Assembly: GCA_001579985.1 (NCBI GenBank)
Contig: LRSR01004671.1
Location: forward strand, 47,398-111,397
DNA: 64,000 bases
Origin: Hypsibius dujardini
Taxonomy: Eukaryota > Tardigrada > Eutardigrada > Parachela > Hypsibiidae
Reading direction: 5' to 3'
A program made the translations under genes and the position numbers. This document shows, piece by piece, positions 23,333 to 34,456 of the stretch; within the stretch, counting starts at the first letter, position 1, and every line of letters begins with the position of its first letter. A model generated the notes under the pieces. The model worked only from the letters and a program-made list of their open reading frames with translations, ran no database searches and was not told where the DNA came from.

Positions 23333-23600
23333 GTGGCTACACCGGCTACACCGGTTACACCGTGTTACACTGGTTACACCGGCTACACTAGCTACACTGG
23401 CTACACTGGCTACACTGGCTACACCAGTTACTACTGGTTACACTGGCTACACCGGCTACACTGGCTACACTGGCTACACTGGTTACACTGGCTACACTGG
23501 CTACACTGGCTACACTGGTTACACCGGCTACACCGTGCTACACTGGCTACACTGGTTACGCTGGCTACACTGGCCACACTGGCTACACCGGCTACAGCGA
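23333..23600. repeat. 9-bp minisatellite (GGCTACACT unit)
   Basis: About 29 nearly perfect tandem copies of GGCTACACT / GGTTACACC. The frames read (GYT)n or (WLH)n in plus and are artefacts of the period. This is the least diverged of the four 9-bp arrays in the window; its unit is the inverse of the 7494-7593 array. Confidence 0.9.
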
Positions 23601-23604
23601 AGAA

Positions 23605-24540
23605 TAAATGATCCTATTATATTTCTATGTGTACAAACCTTGACATACCTAGAAATTTGGATGCCGCTCTGCTTCCTACTAAACCTCCTATCACATTATT
23701 TTCTTCTTACGCGCACCCCTGTCATTTATTGGCTCGTGTCAGCTAGAATCTTTATAAGCAGCAGTTGATAATTAGTCCAGAACGACTACACCTGTGTTTT
23801 TCAATTTAACAATTGGACACACAACCGATGGGATTGAGTAAAATAAATTGTTTTACACATAAATTCACAAGAAAAAAAAACGAAAATTTGAAAAAAATTA
23901 TTGGACTGGAGGATATGTGAATGGGATTGGCAAATACGGTTAGACTGTCCACGCACTATGTGGATTGAACATTTATATTCCTTGTGTGTGATGTTGCGAT
24001 TGGGAGAAAATTGACCACTGTCTTATGATAAATGCTCACTTTGTTGCACTCTGTGAAAATTTCAATGCAGGGAGTAGGTCGTGGCTTAATCCCACGACAC
24101 GTTTATAGGGGTGATAAGCCATTCCGATAGGAACTATATAGCCGTGGTAGATCACTGTTGCTTTTGTTCGACAATCGAACTTGGGCCTTTATGATACCTT
24201 TATATTTAATGTACATTTGTTTGTAACTTGGCAATAGAAAAGTCACAGCGTAAGCACGCACTGGTTGTAATACCTATCCGGAATACTAAGAGGTCCTACT
24301 CAGGTTCGTTATTAGTGACAACGCCTTCAGGCTTATTACAAGTGGCATGACGAGTAGACTGATGGGCCGTGGCCATGTCATCCGTTCGACTGGCGGTACC
24401 GGACATTCGACTGGGCTCAACTCTCCCGTGAACCAATTTCCATCAATAGCATGTGACGACCTTTTTCACACCTTCTTGAAACATCTTGCTGCTAGCCCAG
24501 AAGAAAATCTATAAAAAAGGTCATGAAATATCTAAAGGTC
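23605..24540. other. Intergenic, no gene recognised
   Basis: AT-rich spacer between the minisatellite and the GPCR pseudogene. A short inverted repeat GTTCGACAATCGAAC lies near 24166. Confidence 0.35.
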
Positions 24541-24542
24541 AC

Positions 24543-25512
24543 TTATAGTTCTCGAAACAATCTCCCACTCACCGGATTGACGGCATTGTAACTATTTCCC
24601 AGCCATCGAATAAACAATTGGGACGTGAAACTTTTCGAAAACTCTTTAGCGAAAAAGGCGTTCACAATGATGAACGGATAGATGGTGCAACAGTGCCAGA
24701 TAAACGACACGAACAACATCCACGAAATTTCGAGTCGCCTCTGCAAGGCTCGACTGGATTTCTTCTGGTAGCTAATCCAGGTCTTAATTAGAACTATAAA
24801 ATAGCTCACGCCCATGATAACCGTTGGAACGTAATACGCAAAGGTCGTGTACACATTAATGGCCACATCACTCTTCGCGGTCGGAGCGAATGAACACGCA
24901 GCGGTGTAGACATTTTGCCGCATGACCAAACCAATTTTGAGGGCAGGGAAAATGTTAATTATAACAATGGGAAACCAAGGTAGGACGATTAAACAGATAG
25001 TTGCTCTTTTGTGGTAAGAAAGTTAAAGTGACGAGGGAAGATCGTAGCGACTACGCGATGGAGGGCGAGGTCACTTGCAGAGTACATACTGGCCGCGTAG
25101 GTAAAGTACCCAAAGATGCCTTGGTAAAAGGCAGAAGTCTTTGGCTAATGGGTAGGCCATGGTGAGGTAGACGGGGATGGTCGCAGTGGGAACTTGGATA
25201 ATGAGGCGTAGATGTCGATGAGAATACAGTGAATGATCAGGGCTCGACTTTGGAATTGTCGAAGGGGTCTATGGATGGCGCCCACTCTAGGAAATTGTTT
25301 TAGATAGGCTGCGCTTATACAGTATATAGGCTGCCAGAGAGCTTCGTAGTCGACTTGGAGCCAACCGAATTGTTGCAGGATTTTGATTGAGGACCAAGGC
25401 CATACTCAGCTTGGAGCATGGCATTGATGTTATTGTTATTTTCTATTTCTTCGTTATTTCGAGTATATGATTCAGTTGCGCTGGAAGTAATGCTTAAAGA
25501 AGTACATGACAT
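24543..25512 (-). pseudogene. Rhodopsin-like GPCR pseudogene
   Basis: Reading the minus strand gives a seven-helix receptor in pieces. The N-terminus at 25512 is Ser/Thr/Asn-rich (MSCTSLSITSSATESYTRNN). TM2 is near RALIIHCILIDIYASL, and the TM3 end is ASDLALHRVVATIFPRHF (a degenerate DRY region). TM4 is CLIVLPWFPIVIINIF, TM5 PTVIMGVSYFIVLIKTW, TM6 ISWMLFVSFIWHCCTIYPF, and TM7 FIRWLGNSYNAVNPV, which keeps an NP motif. At least three frame changes (near 25195, 25110 and 25005), plus a further break near TM1, prevent a continuous protein, and none coincides with plausible splice sites. The conserved RHP/HRP first intracellular loop links it to the GPCR at 54376. It is probably an inactivated paralogue. 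Confidence 0.75.
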
Positions 25513-25654
25513 ATTACAGATTGTAAACGCTATTTAATACAACGACACACAAACATATTCCAAATTGGGACGGGTTTGCAATATGCAGGAAGGCGTTACC
25601 TGTACGAAAGATTTTGCGTGGCAACGACCTTTTTTATATCCCTTAATGGGTTTT

Positions 25655-25795
25655 TTGGAAAAGGTTGTGTACATAGCTAAAGGTTGTGTCCAACAGTTGG
25701 CGAAAAAGGTTGTGTACATAGCAATTGTTAATTGAAAAGGTTGTGTGGGTTGTGAGCATAGCGAAAGGTTGTGTAGGGTTGTGAGCATAACCCTC
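25655..25795. repeat. Short tandem repeat AAAGGTTGTGTACATAGC
   Basis: Five imperfect copies of AAAGGTTGTGT(G/A)CATAGC-like units with variable spacers. Confidence 0.6.
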
Positions 25796-25799
25796 ACCA

Positions 25800-27515
25800 A
25801 ATGATGTCCATTGTATCTCTATTGTTACCCGCCTGGCCACATACTACCACAATAGCGCACAAAATCGGCGACAATTTCCAGCACGACATGAAAGCGCTTA
25901 ATACGGTGTACATTTTTTATACTGCCACGCTCGCGGCATGCAGTGCAAGATGATCGAAAGCACATTTTTTTGACAGCGGGAAAACAGATCAATATAAGCG
26001 CGTGGGTTGTTGATTCAAGAGAAGCCTGTGATAAAAGTGTCACCCGAAGCTGACCTTTTCCTTAAAACTTCCGAGAGAGGCAAATGGCGTGGAATGAATA
26101 ATGCCGACCCACCCTAGATGCTGCAAATTTGTAATAACAACATGTAGTCTTGGCATTCAAATTCCAGACTTGCAAGTTAGCCAGAATTGTCGGATGGTAA
26201 AAAAAATCTTCAATGCTGCTGAGTGGTACAGGTAGTTGAATTAATAATGAGTGGCGAAGACGTTGAATGTGAGCGATGGGTCAAACAAAGCCCGTAGAAA
26301 TTGCATTTGCCGTTCGTTGTATCAGGTAAAGTTGGTCTTCCTCCCGCATGTTGAATTGTGGGGAAATTCTTTGAAATACAGTAATTTCTGATAAGCAGTA
26401 AATAGATTAAGTGCATTTTGACAGATTTTTCTAGCATCCTGCATTAAGGTATGAAAAAGTAAAGGTCAGATATTGAATAACGCATAATTGATCGACGGGC
26501 TTCTCTTTAAAAAGCCAACCGTAGGATTAAAACTACCTACCAAACGACATTCAGGTGATGTGATGCAACATGCAAAATACGAAAGGATACGGAGTTGCAC
26601 GACTCACCTAGCCTCATTGACGGTTACCCGGACGCCACGTGCTGCAAATTACTCACGGCCAGAGCAAGATATTGCAAAAGTGCAGTGATTTAGGATTGTA
26701 TCGGAGCTGATGGTTCATTTTCAAATTGCAGTTCTTACCCCGTATCAAAATTTGAGCGGATGCATTTTTTATGCAGTGTGACTTTATTTTGCATTCAACG
26801 ATTCAGCCATGAGAGTATGCTGTTGTCGTAAGCTGACGTGGCTCTTTATCAATATGGCGGGCCATCCATTCTGAATTATTTTTCATATCAGTTAATAACT
26901 AACAATAACCTAGCTATTACTAAGTGCTAGTAAATTTAACAGCTCGATCGCTGGGATTTATTGATTTTGCCTGTCGCAGCCAAGTTTTTAAAACATGAAT
27001 TTACCATCAATCAAATCAGTGAATTTCATGGGCAGTCCAGCATGGTCTGTCTCTTTTAACCCACCCACCGACCCAGTGGTAGTCGCGACCATGCTCACGC
27101 CGAAAAACTTATTCATGTTCACAGTAATCTAGAGGGATCGTTTGATTATACACCATGGACGGATCAGATTGTGTCTGCTCCGCGATTGGATCGTTTTTGC
27201 AGAGACAAATTAATTGGGATATTTGCATCTGACACGATACCTGAGGACAATAATTGAGCAACCAAGTATATTGGACAAATGAATGAGAGTGGAGTGGAAA
27301 GACCGGTGAATATCGGGTCGCATTGTATTGTGAAAAGTGAATCATTTGGCACTTTTTGACTCTTTCTCTAAAACTTGTGACAATTGCAGGGAACACGAAA
27401 TATATAATTAGGTATGTATATGAATTGAAGAAAGTTAGTGAATACACCAAGTATAATAATCGCCGATGTATTATTCGGTTAGATACAAACGCAACAACCA
27501 ATTTCAATATAATTT
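25800..27515. other. Intergenic, no gene recognised
   Basis: Spacer between the GPCR pseudogene and the 3' end of receptor copy I. No further cytoplasmic-domain exons (kinase homology or cyclase) of the receptor are visible here. Confidence 0.45.
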
Positions 27516-27521
27516 TGTCTT

Positions 27522-30500
27522 TCACGCTGCCCGGAGTTTGAGACATGAGAAGAAGGACAGTCGGGACGTCCTGGGGCAACCCGGGAGAAGCAGATACTGA
27601 CGCTGAAGAACCCAGTATTGATTCGATTCGAACAGATTGTTCCTGAACCATCTACGAATAAATCTGTTGGAGTAGGGCTCCTGTCGATGAGCAATCTGAC
27701 TTATCGCAACACATACCGAAAGAAGATGGCGCCACATGTAATGAGGAACACAAGAGTCCCGGCAACGGAATATCCAATCGCTTCATGGGTAGAACCTAAA
27801 TCAAATAAAACTGTTGACTTGTTTATATGAAAATTTCAATGACGGATCCGCGGAGATTTTCCGAAATTAGTACTGAGAACATGAAATTAATTGAAATGAA
27901 ACTTTCTCGACTCTCCGGAATAAGTGCTTATAAGACACCGAGGATAATAATTTTTGAATAATGGGCTGACAAAGTAAAGTGTATGAATTAATTGCGTGTA
28001 TCATCGCATTTTTTAGCGCACCTGTCACACACCGCATTCCCTGGAACCCGCAACGGAGTTCGCTCGGCACCGGCCATGTCCCGGACGACCATTTTATCGG
28101 TAGTAAGGTCTCAAAATTTTGGTTGTTTTGATTTGGTTTATAACTCATAAAAGGCTGAAAGAGTAAAGGGAAAACGCACTTAATGATGACGTTTAGGACA
28201 GGAAAAGGAACAACGCGCACGCTTACTACAAATCGATCATCATCGCTGTCGAAGTAGCCAATTAAAATTTCTGGAATGCGTTGTCCCAGATGGTCGAGTG
28301 AAATGTTACCGACCTTTGTCTCGAAGGTTCTCAAGAAAAACTTGCTGGCGAGGAGGGCGCCGTCGTTAAAGTTGAATGGTGGCTGCTGACGACGCAATTC
28401 ATCAGCCACCTGTTTTAGGATTAAAATTCAATTGGCATTTGCAAAACTACGTTGCGAGGGAGAGAAAATGCTCATGGATACTTTTGAGACAGATAATGTT
28501 TGAATAAAAAATGATATTTCAACCAAACACTAATTTCAGTTGTAAAACAACTTATCACTCATTTTAAAAAAAGACTAAAAGTAATAAAATTTCAAATAGT
28601 ATTGGGTCTATCCATCTGACAGTACTAATTATGGTGGACCTTTTATGCCGAGTCAAATGTCACAGAATCCTTTCCAATCGTGAATATATATCATTCGCAT
28701 AAGGTCACGTGTGTATATTTCAGATCACTCGGCGGCATCACATATTTATCCTATGGACGGCCATTTGAGCACTTACTTGAGACACTACCATCAGCGATGC
28801 GTAGGAGGATGCTGCATGCAGTGGTGGCTGTTTGGGCATATTTATTTTAAAAGCATGGTCGAATTGTCAGATGTTTATTGGATTGATTCACCTGTTTGTT
28901 CTGAGGGTAGGTGTAGTTGTACTTTTTCTTCGACATGGCTTTCCAGTGTTTTACAAATGGGTGCGACCGCGCCATGGAGAGTCCCTCAATAAATTCCCGG
29001 TCCGAGCCCAAACCAACCAGAATACACGAGGGATAGATTTTCCGAGCCTCCTATCAGCCGGGTATGAAAATGAGTAGTTACTCTGTTATAGCAAAGGTCA
29101 TCAACAAAAGTCATACTTCAAAGTGATACTCGTTGGATATATTCCGGAGACGGCTACCGTCATATGGCACACTCAACGGAGTTTGCAGCACATAAACCTG
29201 ATTCAAAACAATATTTGCAGATTAAGATAAAATACCAATCGATTTAAGTCGTAATCTCATACTAGCGTCGAGTTCTTGAGATATATTATTATTAGGCTAA
29301 TGTATGTTACAAACTCAAACCAAGCATGTTTATAAAAAATACCAAACAAAATAGTTTCTGATTCAAAACGAATGTTTCCAAAATACGAATTGATATAAGA
29401 GAGTAAGGTCGCACCGTATTATGATGTAAACAGCCAAATTTATGAAGAAAATGACAGTTGTTACAGTGTACATTTTGGTTAAACGGTTTTCCCTAACCAA
29501 GTTTATTAAAAAATATATAATTTTTCATACCTAGTGTAACGAGACTGTTTGATTAATCGGTTGATTGACTGTTTCCTCCACTCCTTGTTCTCAGTGGTAG
29601 GGTCATCCTGTCCCACTCACATCTTCACCTGTGATTTATGCCACACCTCTCCTTTCTTCTACTTTCTGCGTGACCGATTTCTCGCCTCTTCAGTTGCCAG
29701 ATTCTCAGATTGAATAAAAAAATTTTCTTCTCATAGTGCGTTCTTTGGTCATTGAGGTCTCCTTGATACCTCAAATTGTCAGTGAGGTCTTGGGTGGGTT
29801 AGCGAGCAACTTAGAAAGCTTTTTCATTCCTTTTAAACCATGCTAGTACTGCACTGCCACTAGTACGAGCAGTCCTTGTGAGGAAGTCTAACATTTATTT
29901 TAGAAACACACGTGTCCCGCAGTTTACAATATTATTTCCAAAATAGTTTGCTTCAGGTTGTCGAAAATCTCGCTAGCGTTAGTAATGAAATCTTCTTACA
30001 TATGACCCATCGTTCATGCCCCTTACTCCAGCCTGGATCTGAAAGAGAAAACATAAGACTATTCAAATGCACAGAGTGAAAGGCGACACATTCTCATCTC
30101 ACTTTCGGAAGAAAATGTATACGTACCAATAGTTTATTGACTGGTAACGAATCTGCGATGAAAATCATAACTGCAAGAGCGATATTCTTATCACGACACT
30201 TACAATATGGCCACATTTTTGTTCTGCAAACTCACTTCGAGCAGATGCCGCAAACCGATCAAGTATCCCGTTTAACACATCCTCAGTGACTGGTCCCGTC
30301 AAACTGGCTGGCACAAAATACGCCACAATTCGCGGGGTGGCGCTGGACAATACGTCGCAAACACCACTTGCCTGCGTGAAAAATCCGCCATTCACGCCTT
30401 CGCTCTCTGTGACGACCATAACGGTGGTCCAGTTATAAAACTGTGCCAGCCTCAGGAAGGTGGTGTAATACGTGATAGACAAGGTAGTCAGAGCGGTGGT

Positions 30501-31204
30501 TAACAAGGTTGGAAATCCAGATTTGTCGGTGAGATAGTAACTGGAGACGCCACTAAAGACGATTGAAAATTATGAGGCGGCTATTTTGAAGTAAGAAAAC
30601 AAATATAATCCGACTAACTTAATCCGATATTAAAATATATTTGTCAAGCCTCGGACATAGCAGTTAAGTACCAATAATTGATTACCTTGTCAGCACAACC
30701 TTATTCACTCCGTTGCCAAACTTCTGAATTCCCCTGAGACTAGGACTGCAACCTTCGACAAGAAATGATATTTTTTGGAAGTGTTCTACGAAAACTCTTT
30801 CAACACTTGGCAAAGAAATCTCACAAACCTGGCAAAACAAATATGGTCCAGCAGCTTTGTCCCTCCGTAGCTCGATGTATTCTCTGATTGTAATAATATT
30901 CAGCAACTTGGTTGTCGCTCTCCAACGCCAGACAATCCCCATCATCTTCGAGGATATCAGCAATGATGAAAGTTTGGGAAACATTAAGCAAGGGATAATC
31001 ATGTTTCACGTCTTGCAAGGCCGACTCGAAGGCAGGCCCAACATACGTCAGCCCACCTAGTACTGCTGGGGTCATCATAATTGGAGAAATTATTTCAATG
31101 TCTAGTGTAGTCTCAGCAGCCCAAACATTCTCATACAATTGTATAAGAACTCCAATCACGGCAATCAATATAGAGCGCAACTCGATTCCTCTTAGCAGTA
31201 GCAT
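27522..31204 (-). CDS. ANF-receptor-domain single-pass receptor, copy I (NPR-C-like)
   Basis: Twelve exons in agreeing phases encode about 552 residues: 31204-30829, 30752-30686, 30540-30236, 30170-30127, 30038-30000, 29197-29117, 29050-28892, 28827-28777, 28409-28227, 28154-28022, 27795-27717 and 27663-27522. A signal peptide (LRSILIAVIGVLIQLYENVW) is followed by an ANF_receptor (type I periplasmic-binding-like) ligand domain. Family marks are GGLTYVGPAFESAL, VLPGCSPSL, FYNWTTVMVV, IMIFIADS and, before the membrane, IKWSSGTWPV and RCGFQG (natriuretic receptors have a similar CGF motif). One span (AGTLVFLITCGAIFF) is followed by a basic 46-residue tail (RRWFRNNLFE...YWVLQ) and stop. No kinase-homology or guanylate cyclase domain follows. 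By analogy with NPR-C it may clear ligand or signal without cGMP; the ligand is unknown. It is the first of three tandem copies. Confidence 0.75.
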
Positions 31205-31796
31205 TCTCAAATCAGTTTTGTATTTTGTTGATCAAGGCAGTGTGTGCAACACTATAGTATCAATATTTTTCGGTGAACATGGAGCGACAACAGAACACAA
31301 ATAAAACACTAAGAGTATCTCGAATAGTTTTGAAGTTGTAATCTGTAGTCTACTGACTCTGTATATGCAATGCATGTATTGACCACATTCTATATAACAG
31401 CGTCCTCAAGCCGTTGTTATGTCTGTGCAATCTTCCGTGCCAGCTACGAAGATGATGCATTTCGGCAAATTAAAGGCTGTGGCATGAATCTTTAGTAACA
31501 TGAAATGCGTACATAGCCTTTCGTGATATGAAAAATATAGCTCTTATTACTGCACCGTGAGTACCGCGATTTCTTTCTTAATGCATAGCGGAGATTGAGT
31601 AAATAAATCTTGGCTAGTCAATTATGAATGTACGATCTGACGGCAACGTATAGCAATTGGAAAGAGTACAACTCAAGGAGCTGGGTAAACTACCGGGGCT
31701 CGGTTGAAGATCTTTACAAGTCGGGATGAGAACCACTGTTTTGTGGTCTTGGGGAATGGCAAAGAGGTCAGGACGCGCCTTTTAAAACTCACTCCA

Positions 31797-32254
31797 ATGT
31801 TTGGGAGATTGTTACTAGTGCTGTTTACTTTTTGGTTTTGCGGGTCTATCGAGCAAATCGACCCACCACCCACCACTCAAACCCAGCCCACCCACCGCCC
31901 ATACCAGCTTACCCACTGAGGCTTCACCCACCACCGACCCCGGCCCACCCAACATCCATCAAGCCCACTCACCAACCTACTACAGCCGGTAATCCACCAC
32001 ACCAACCTATCACACCAACCTGATAATGAGCTTGACAAATTTTGTCGTACATACTCGGTTGGTGCGGTGTTACCGACATAGAAGCATACTTTCGCTCGGC
32101 CTTCGGACCCACTGTAGGTGTCGTAACGAACTGCGGCATAAATCGCTCGAATACGTTACCATGCATCCCATGGGGCCAAATGAGGGGCATGTACACACAA
32201 ATACAGTGTGATAACTTATCACCCCATTACGTGTTCCTTGTTGCACTATTAAAA
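31797..32254 (+). pseudogene. Secreted Pro/Thr-rich protein, frame-broken
   Basis: ATG 31797 starts MFGRLLLVLFTFWFCGSIE, a clear signal peptide. A Pro/Thr/His-rich stretch (QIDPPPTTQTQPTHRP) follows and stops at TGA near 31919. The Pro/Thr-rich character continues in other frames (HPPPTPAHPTSIKPTHQPTT). Then comes a Cys-containing C-terminal part (GWCGVTDIEAYFRSAFGPTV, later TNCG and LPCIPWGQ, QCD), ending TGA near 32254. At least two frame changes are needed and no good introns separate them, so it reads as a recently broken mucin-like secreted protein. The family is not recognised; very short introns or sequence errors are alternatives. Confidence 0.45.
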
Positions 32255-32259
32255 TGATT

Positions 32260-32530
32260 CAGAAAGGCCAATATCGGATAGCCCCTAAAAGAGGTGAACA
32301 TAAAAATAATAAATTACAACTGAATTAGGAGCATATTAAATTCGCCATGGAAATCTACGGTCTATTAAACATATCAGATGACGTCAAGCACGATCCCAAA
32401 CGAGAGCTTCATCATAAAGTATGCAAGTATCCCCACAATCACCCATCATACAGAGCATCTAAAGCAAGCTCGCATTAAGAAGAGAGTTTCCCGGCGAAGG
32501 TCTCGGAGGAAGACCAGGTTCTTGATCCCT
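32260..32530. other. Spacer, no gene seen
   Basis: AT-rich sequence between the broken secreted gene and the GPCR fragment. Confidence 0.3.
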
Positions 32531-32536
32531 TCTAGT

Positions 32537-32956
32537 ACAGATTAAATCGTCGATATACTTGTCAGAAGATTACTCGCATTCCGTAGATGCATCAGCGTGA
32601 AATACGAGCTCTGACCACCGTTCATCGAACGCAACACAAACGCCGGAATCCAAACCAACATCTGCGGCAAGAGAAGCCATTGCAGTAAATTTACCTCTTT
32701 CCGGTCTCGTGTCTTATCGACAAGGCGAGCAGCAGCTGTCGCGTCGAGCGGAGCAACTTGGAGTGCTAAATGAAGCCGTCTGCGTTGCCATAGCAAGTAC
32801 AGCAGGAGGGAATAATAATAACAGGAAACCCTGTGGGATTGTCTGAGTAGCGATCCGCAAGACCGTCTGATAGGTCGACCAAGCAAACAAGATCGGAAAA
32901 ACGGTGGAAAACAGATGAAATAACGCGGGCAGTTGCAGCAGTGGTTGTAAATTCAA
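32537..32956 (-). pseudogene. GPCR fragment (TM5-TM7 region)
   Basis: Minus-strand frames give a TM5-like stretch (FLLLLFPPAVLAMATQTASF). After a frame change near 32770 comes an intracellular loop (ATAAARLVDKTRDRKEV) and TM6/extracellular/TM7-like sequence (LLPQMLVWIPAFVLRSM, then a stop at ISTI). The N-terminal half of a receptor is absent. The fragment's 5' side overlaps the hairpin at 32883-33186, which may have caused or accompanied the truncation. Confidence 0.5.
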
Positions 32957-33186
32957 ATTTCAAAATTTTGGTATGAGTGATTTGCTGGACAAAAGACTGC
33001 ACGCTTTTTTCCATGTTCTGACATTTCCCGCATCTCAATGGATGACACATGAGCATGGAAAAAAGCGTGCAGTCTTTGGTCCAGCAAATCACTCATACCA
33101 AAGTTTTGAAATTTAAATTTACAACCACTACTGCAACTGCACGCGTTATTTCATCTGCTTCCCCCCGTTTTTCCGATCTTGTTTGC
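32883..33186. repeat. Long near-perfect hairpin (about 135-bp arms)
   Basis: The left arm starts GCAAACAAGATCGGAAAAAC at 32883 and the right arm ends with its exact inverse at 33186. The arms match at about 90-95% through TTGCTGGACMAAAGACTGCAC and the GCTTTTTTCCATG core. A loop of about 40 bp (around 33018-33055) separates them. Transcription would give a long dsRNA stem. No target duplication is obvious. Confidence 0.85.
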
Positions 33187-33189
33187 AAA

Positions 33190-33705
33190 CGTTAATGTTT
33201 TTATTTCAAACAAATATGTTCATGTAATAATACAGATTATATTGACGCTGTCGTTGGGCCACTAGGCTGTTTCTTTTTATATTTTCTCAAGGTGTTCCGG
33301 TTAGACAAAAAAATTCTTATTTTTTTATCTTGCTGGAGGTTTCTAGTAAATTTTAAGAATGTGTTCACGTTCAGTAAAATACTGAAAAGTTTTTGAAAAA
33401 ATAAAATTTCGAGAAAGTTGTCAAATGATCAATCACTCACGCTCCGGCATGTAGCACAAACTGGCAGAGATTATTTTTTTCTGAACCTGCAAATGTATTT
33501 GCACCGACGAGACCCCTATCAAAAATCATGATATATTAACAAGTGTCAGCAAAAAAAACCCCACTCTGAAAGCGAGGGGAAATCTCCGCCAGTTCCCGAG
33601 TAAGTATGACTGAAAATACCCGTTAAGCATAAACTTGTTATGCAATTATCCCCAGTAGTATTGTTGATTCATTCATTCTTTCACCCGAAAACCCTGCCCC
33701 CAAAA
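33190..33705. other. Spacer, no gene seen
   Basis: AT-rich, no repeats or coding frames of note. Confidence 0.3.
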
Positions 33706-33710
33706 CGATA

Positions 33711-34060
33711 ATGTTCAAGAGGAAAAAGTTGGAAAAGATCTTTAATACTTTAAATTCACTCAGGAGTCCACTAAAGGAGTCGGGAATAAGATCCCCATTC
33801 TGCTATGCAAAAGCATTTCTGTTGATGTCAGTCGATTCCAAGCTTAATTTTGGCCGACATGATGTCAAAACAAAGTTATATGAAGCAATTAGAGAAAGTC
33901 CGGATCTCTTGCAGGCGATGAGCGTGACTATAACTCTACCAGTTATAACCAGATTTGTTCCAGCGCATAAATCTTCTTCTCGATGAGGGATTCATTGTGA
34001 TTGCTGTCATTGGAGTAGCCGTTTGGATGGTTTGGATGATCTGGAAAGTTGTGCGGTAGG
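33711..34060 (+). CDS. Candidate small tail-anchored protein (frame uncertain)
   Basis: The plus frame from ATG 33711 (MFKRKKLEKIFNTLNSLRSP) runs 91 codons. Near 33950 the next frame becomes open and encodes a leucine-rich lead (FQRINLLLDEG) with a hydrophobic segment (FIVIAVIGVAVWMVWMIW), KVVR and stop at about 34058. A frame change or an unseen intron (an ATAACCAG acceptor sits at the join) is needed to connect them. Part of the first frame (LLMSVDSKLNF) resembles a minus-strand frame at 3747-3983 (LFMSIDSKSNL), so this could instead be a dispersed repeat. Low confidence. Confidence 0.25.
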
Positions 34061-34456
34061 CGGAAATGTGCAAAGATTTTTTGTAAGTCATCCAAGTTTT
34101 AATGTACATCTTGTTGTACTTGATCGTGTATCTATCTGCAAAAGGACCGCTCGTTATCTTCAACTAACGTAAAATAGAGCGGGAAAGCTTGTGCATGCCA
34201 GGATAGGATTACTCCAAATACCGTTGTCGTCGGTTCTCTCTTTTTGCAGTGTCGGAAGGTCACTGGCAGATCTGGCTAACATCAGATGTTATACAACCCA
34301 AGCGATGGTCTGTTCAATCACCTGGCGTGATGTTTCTCTTCTCATTCAATTGTTTTTCACATGTAAAATATATTTCTGCATGTATAAGAAGTATAGCAAT
34401 TGTCGAGAGACTATTTAGATACACGAGCAACAAATATGTTTACGGTGATGATGTAT

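Noticed and set aside
23298-23768. Long plus-strand frames reading (GYT)n and (WLH)n
   Set aside because: They lie wholly in a 9-bp tandem repeat whose period keeps any frame open. There is no start context, splice site or unique flanking coding sequence.
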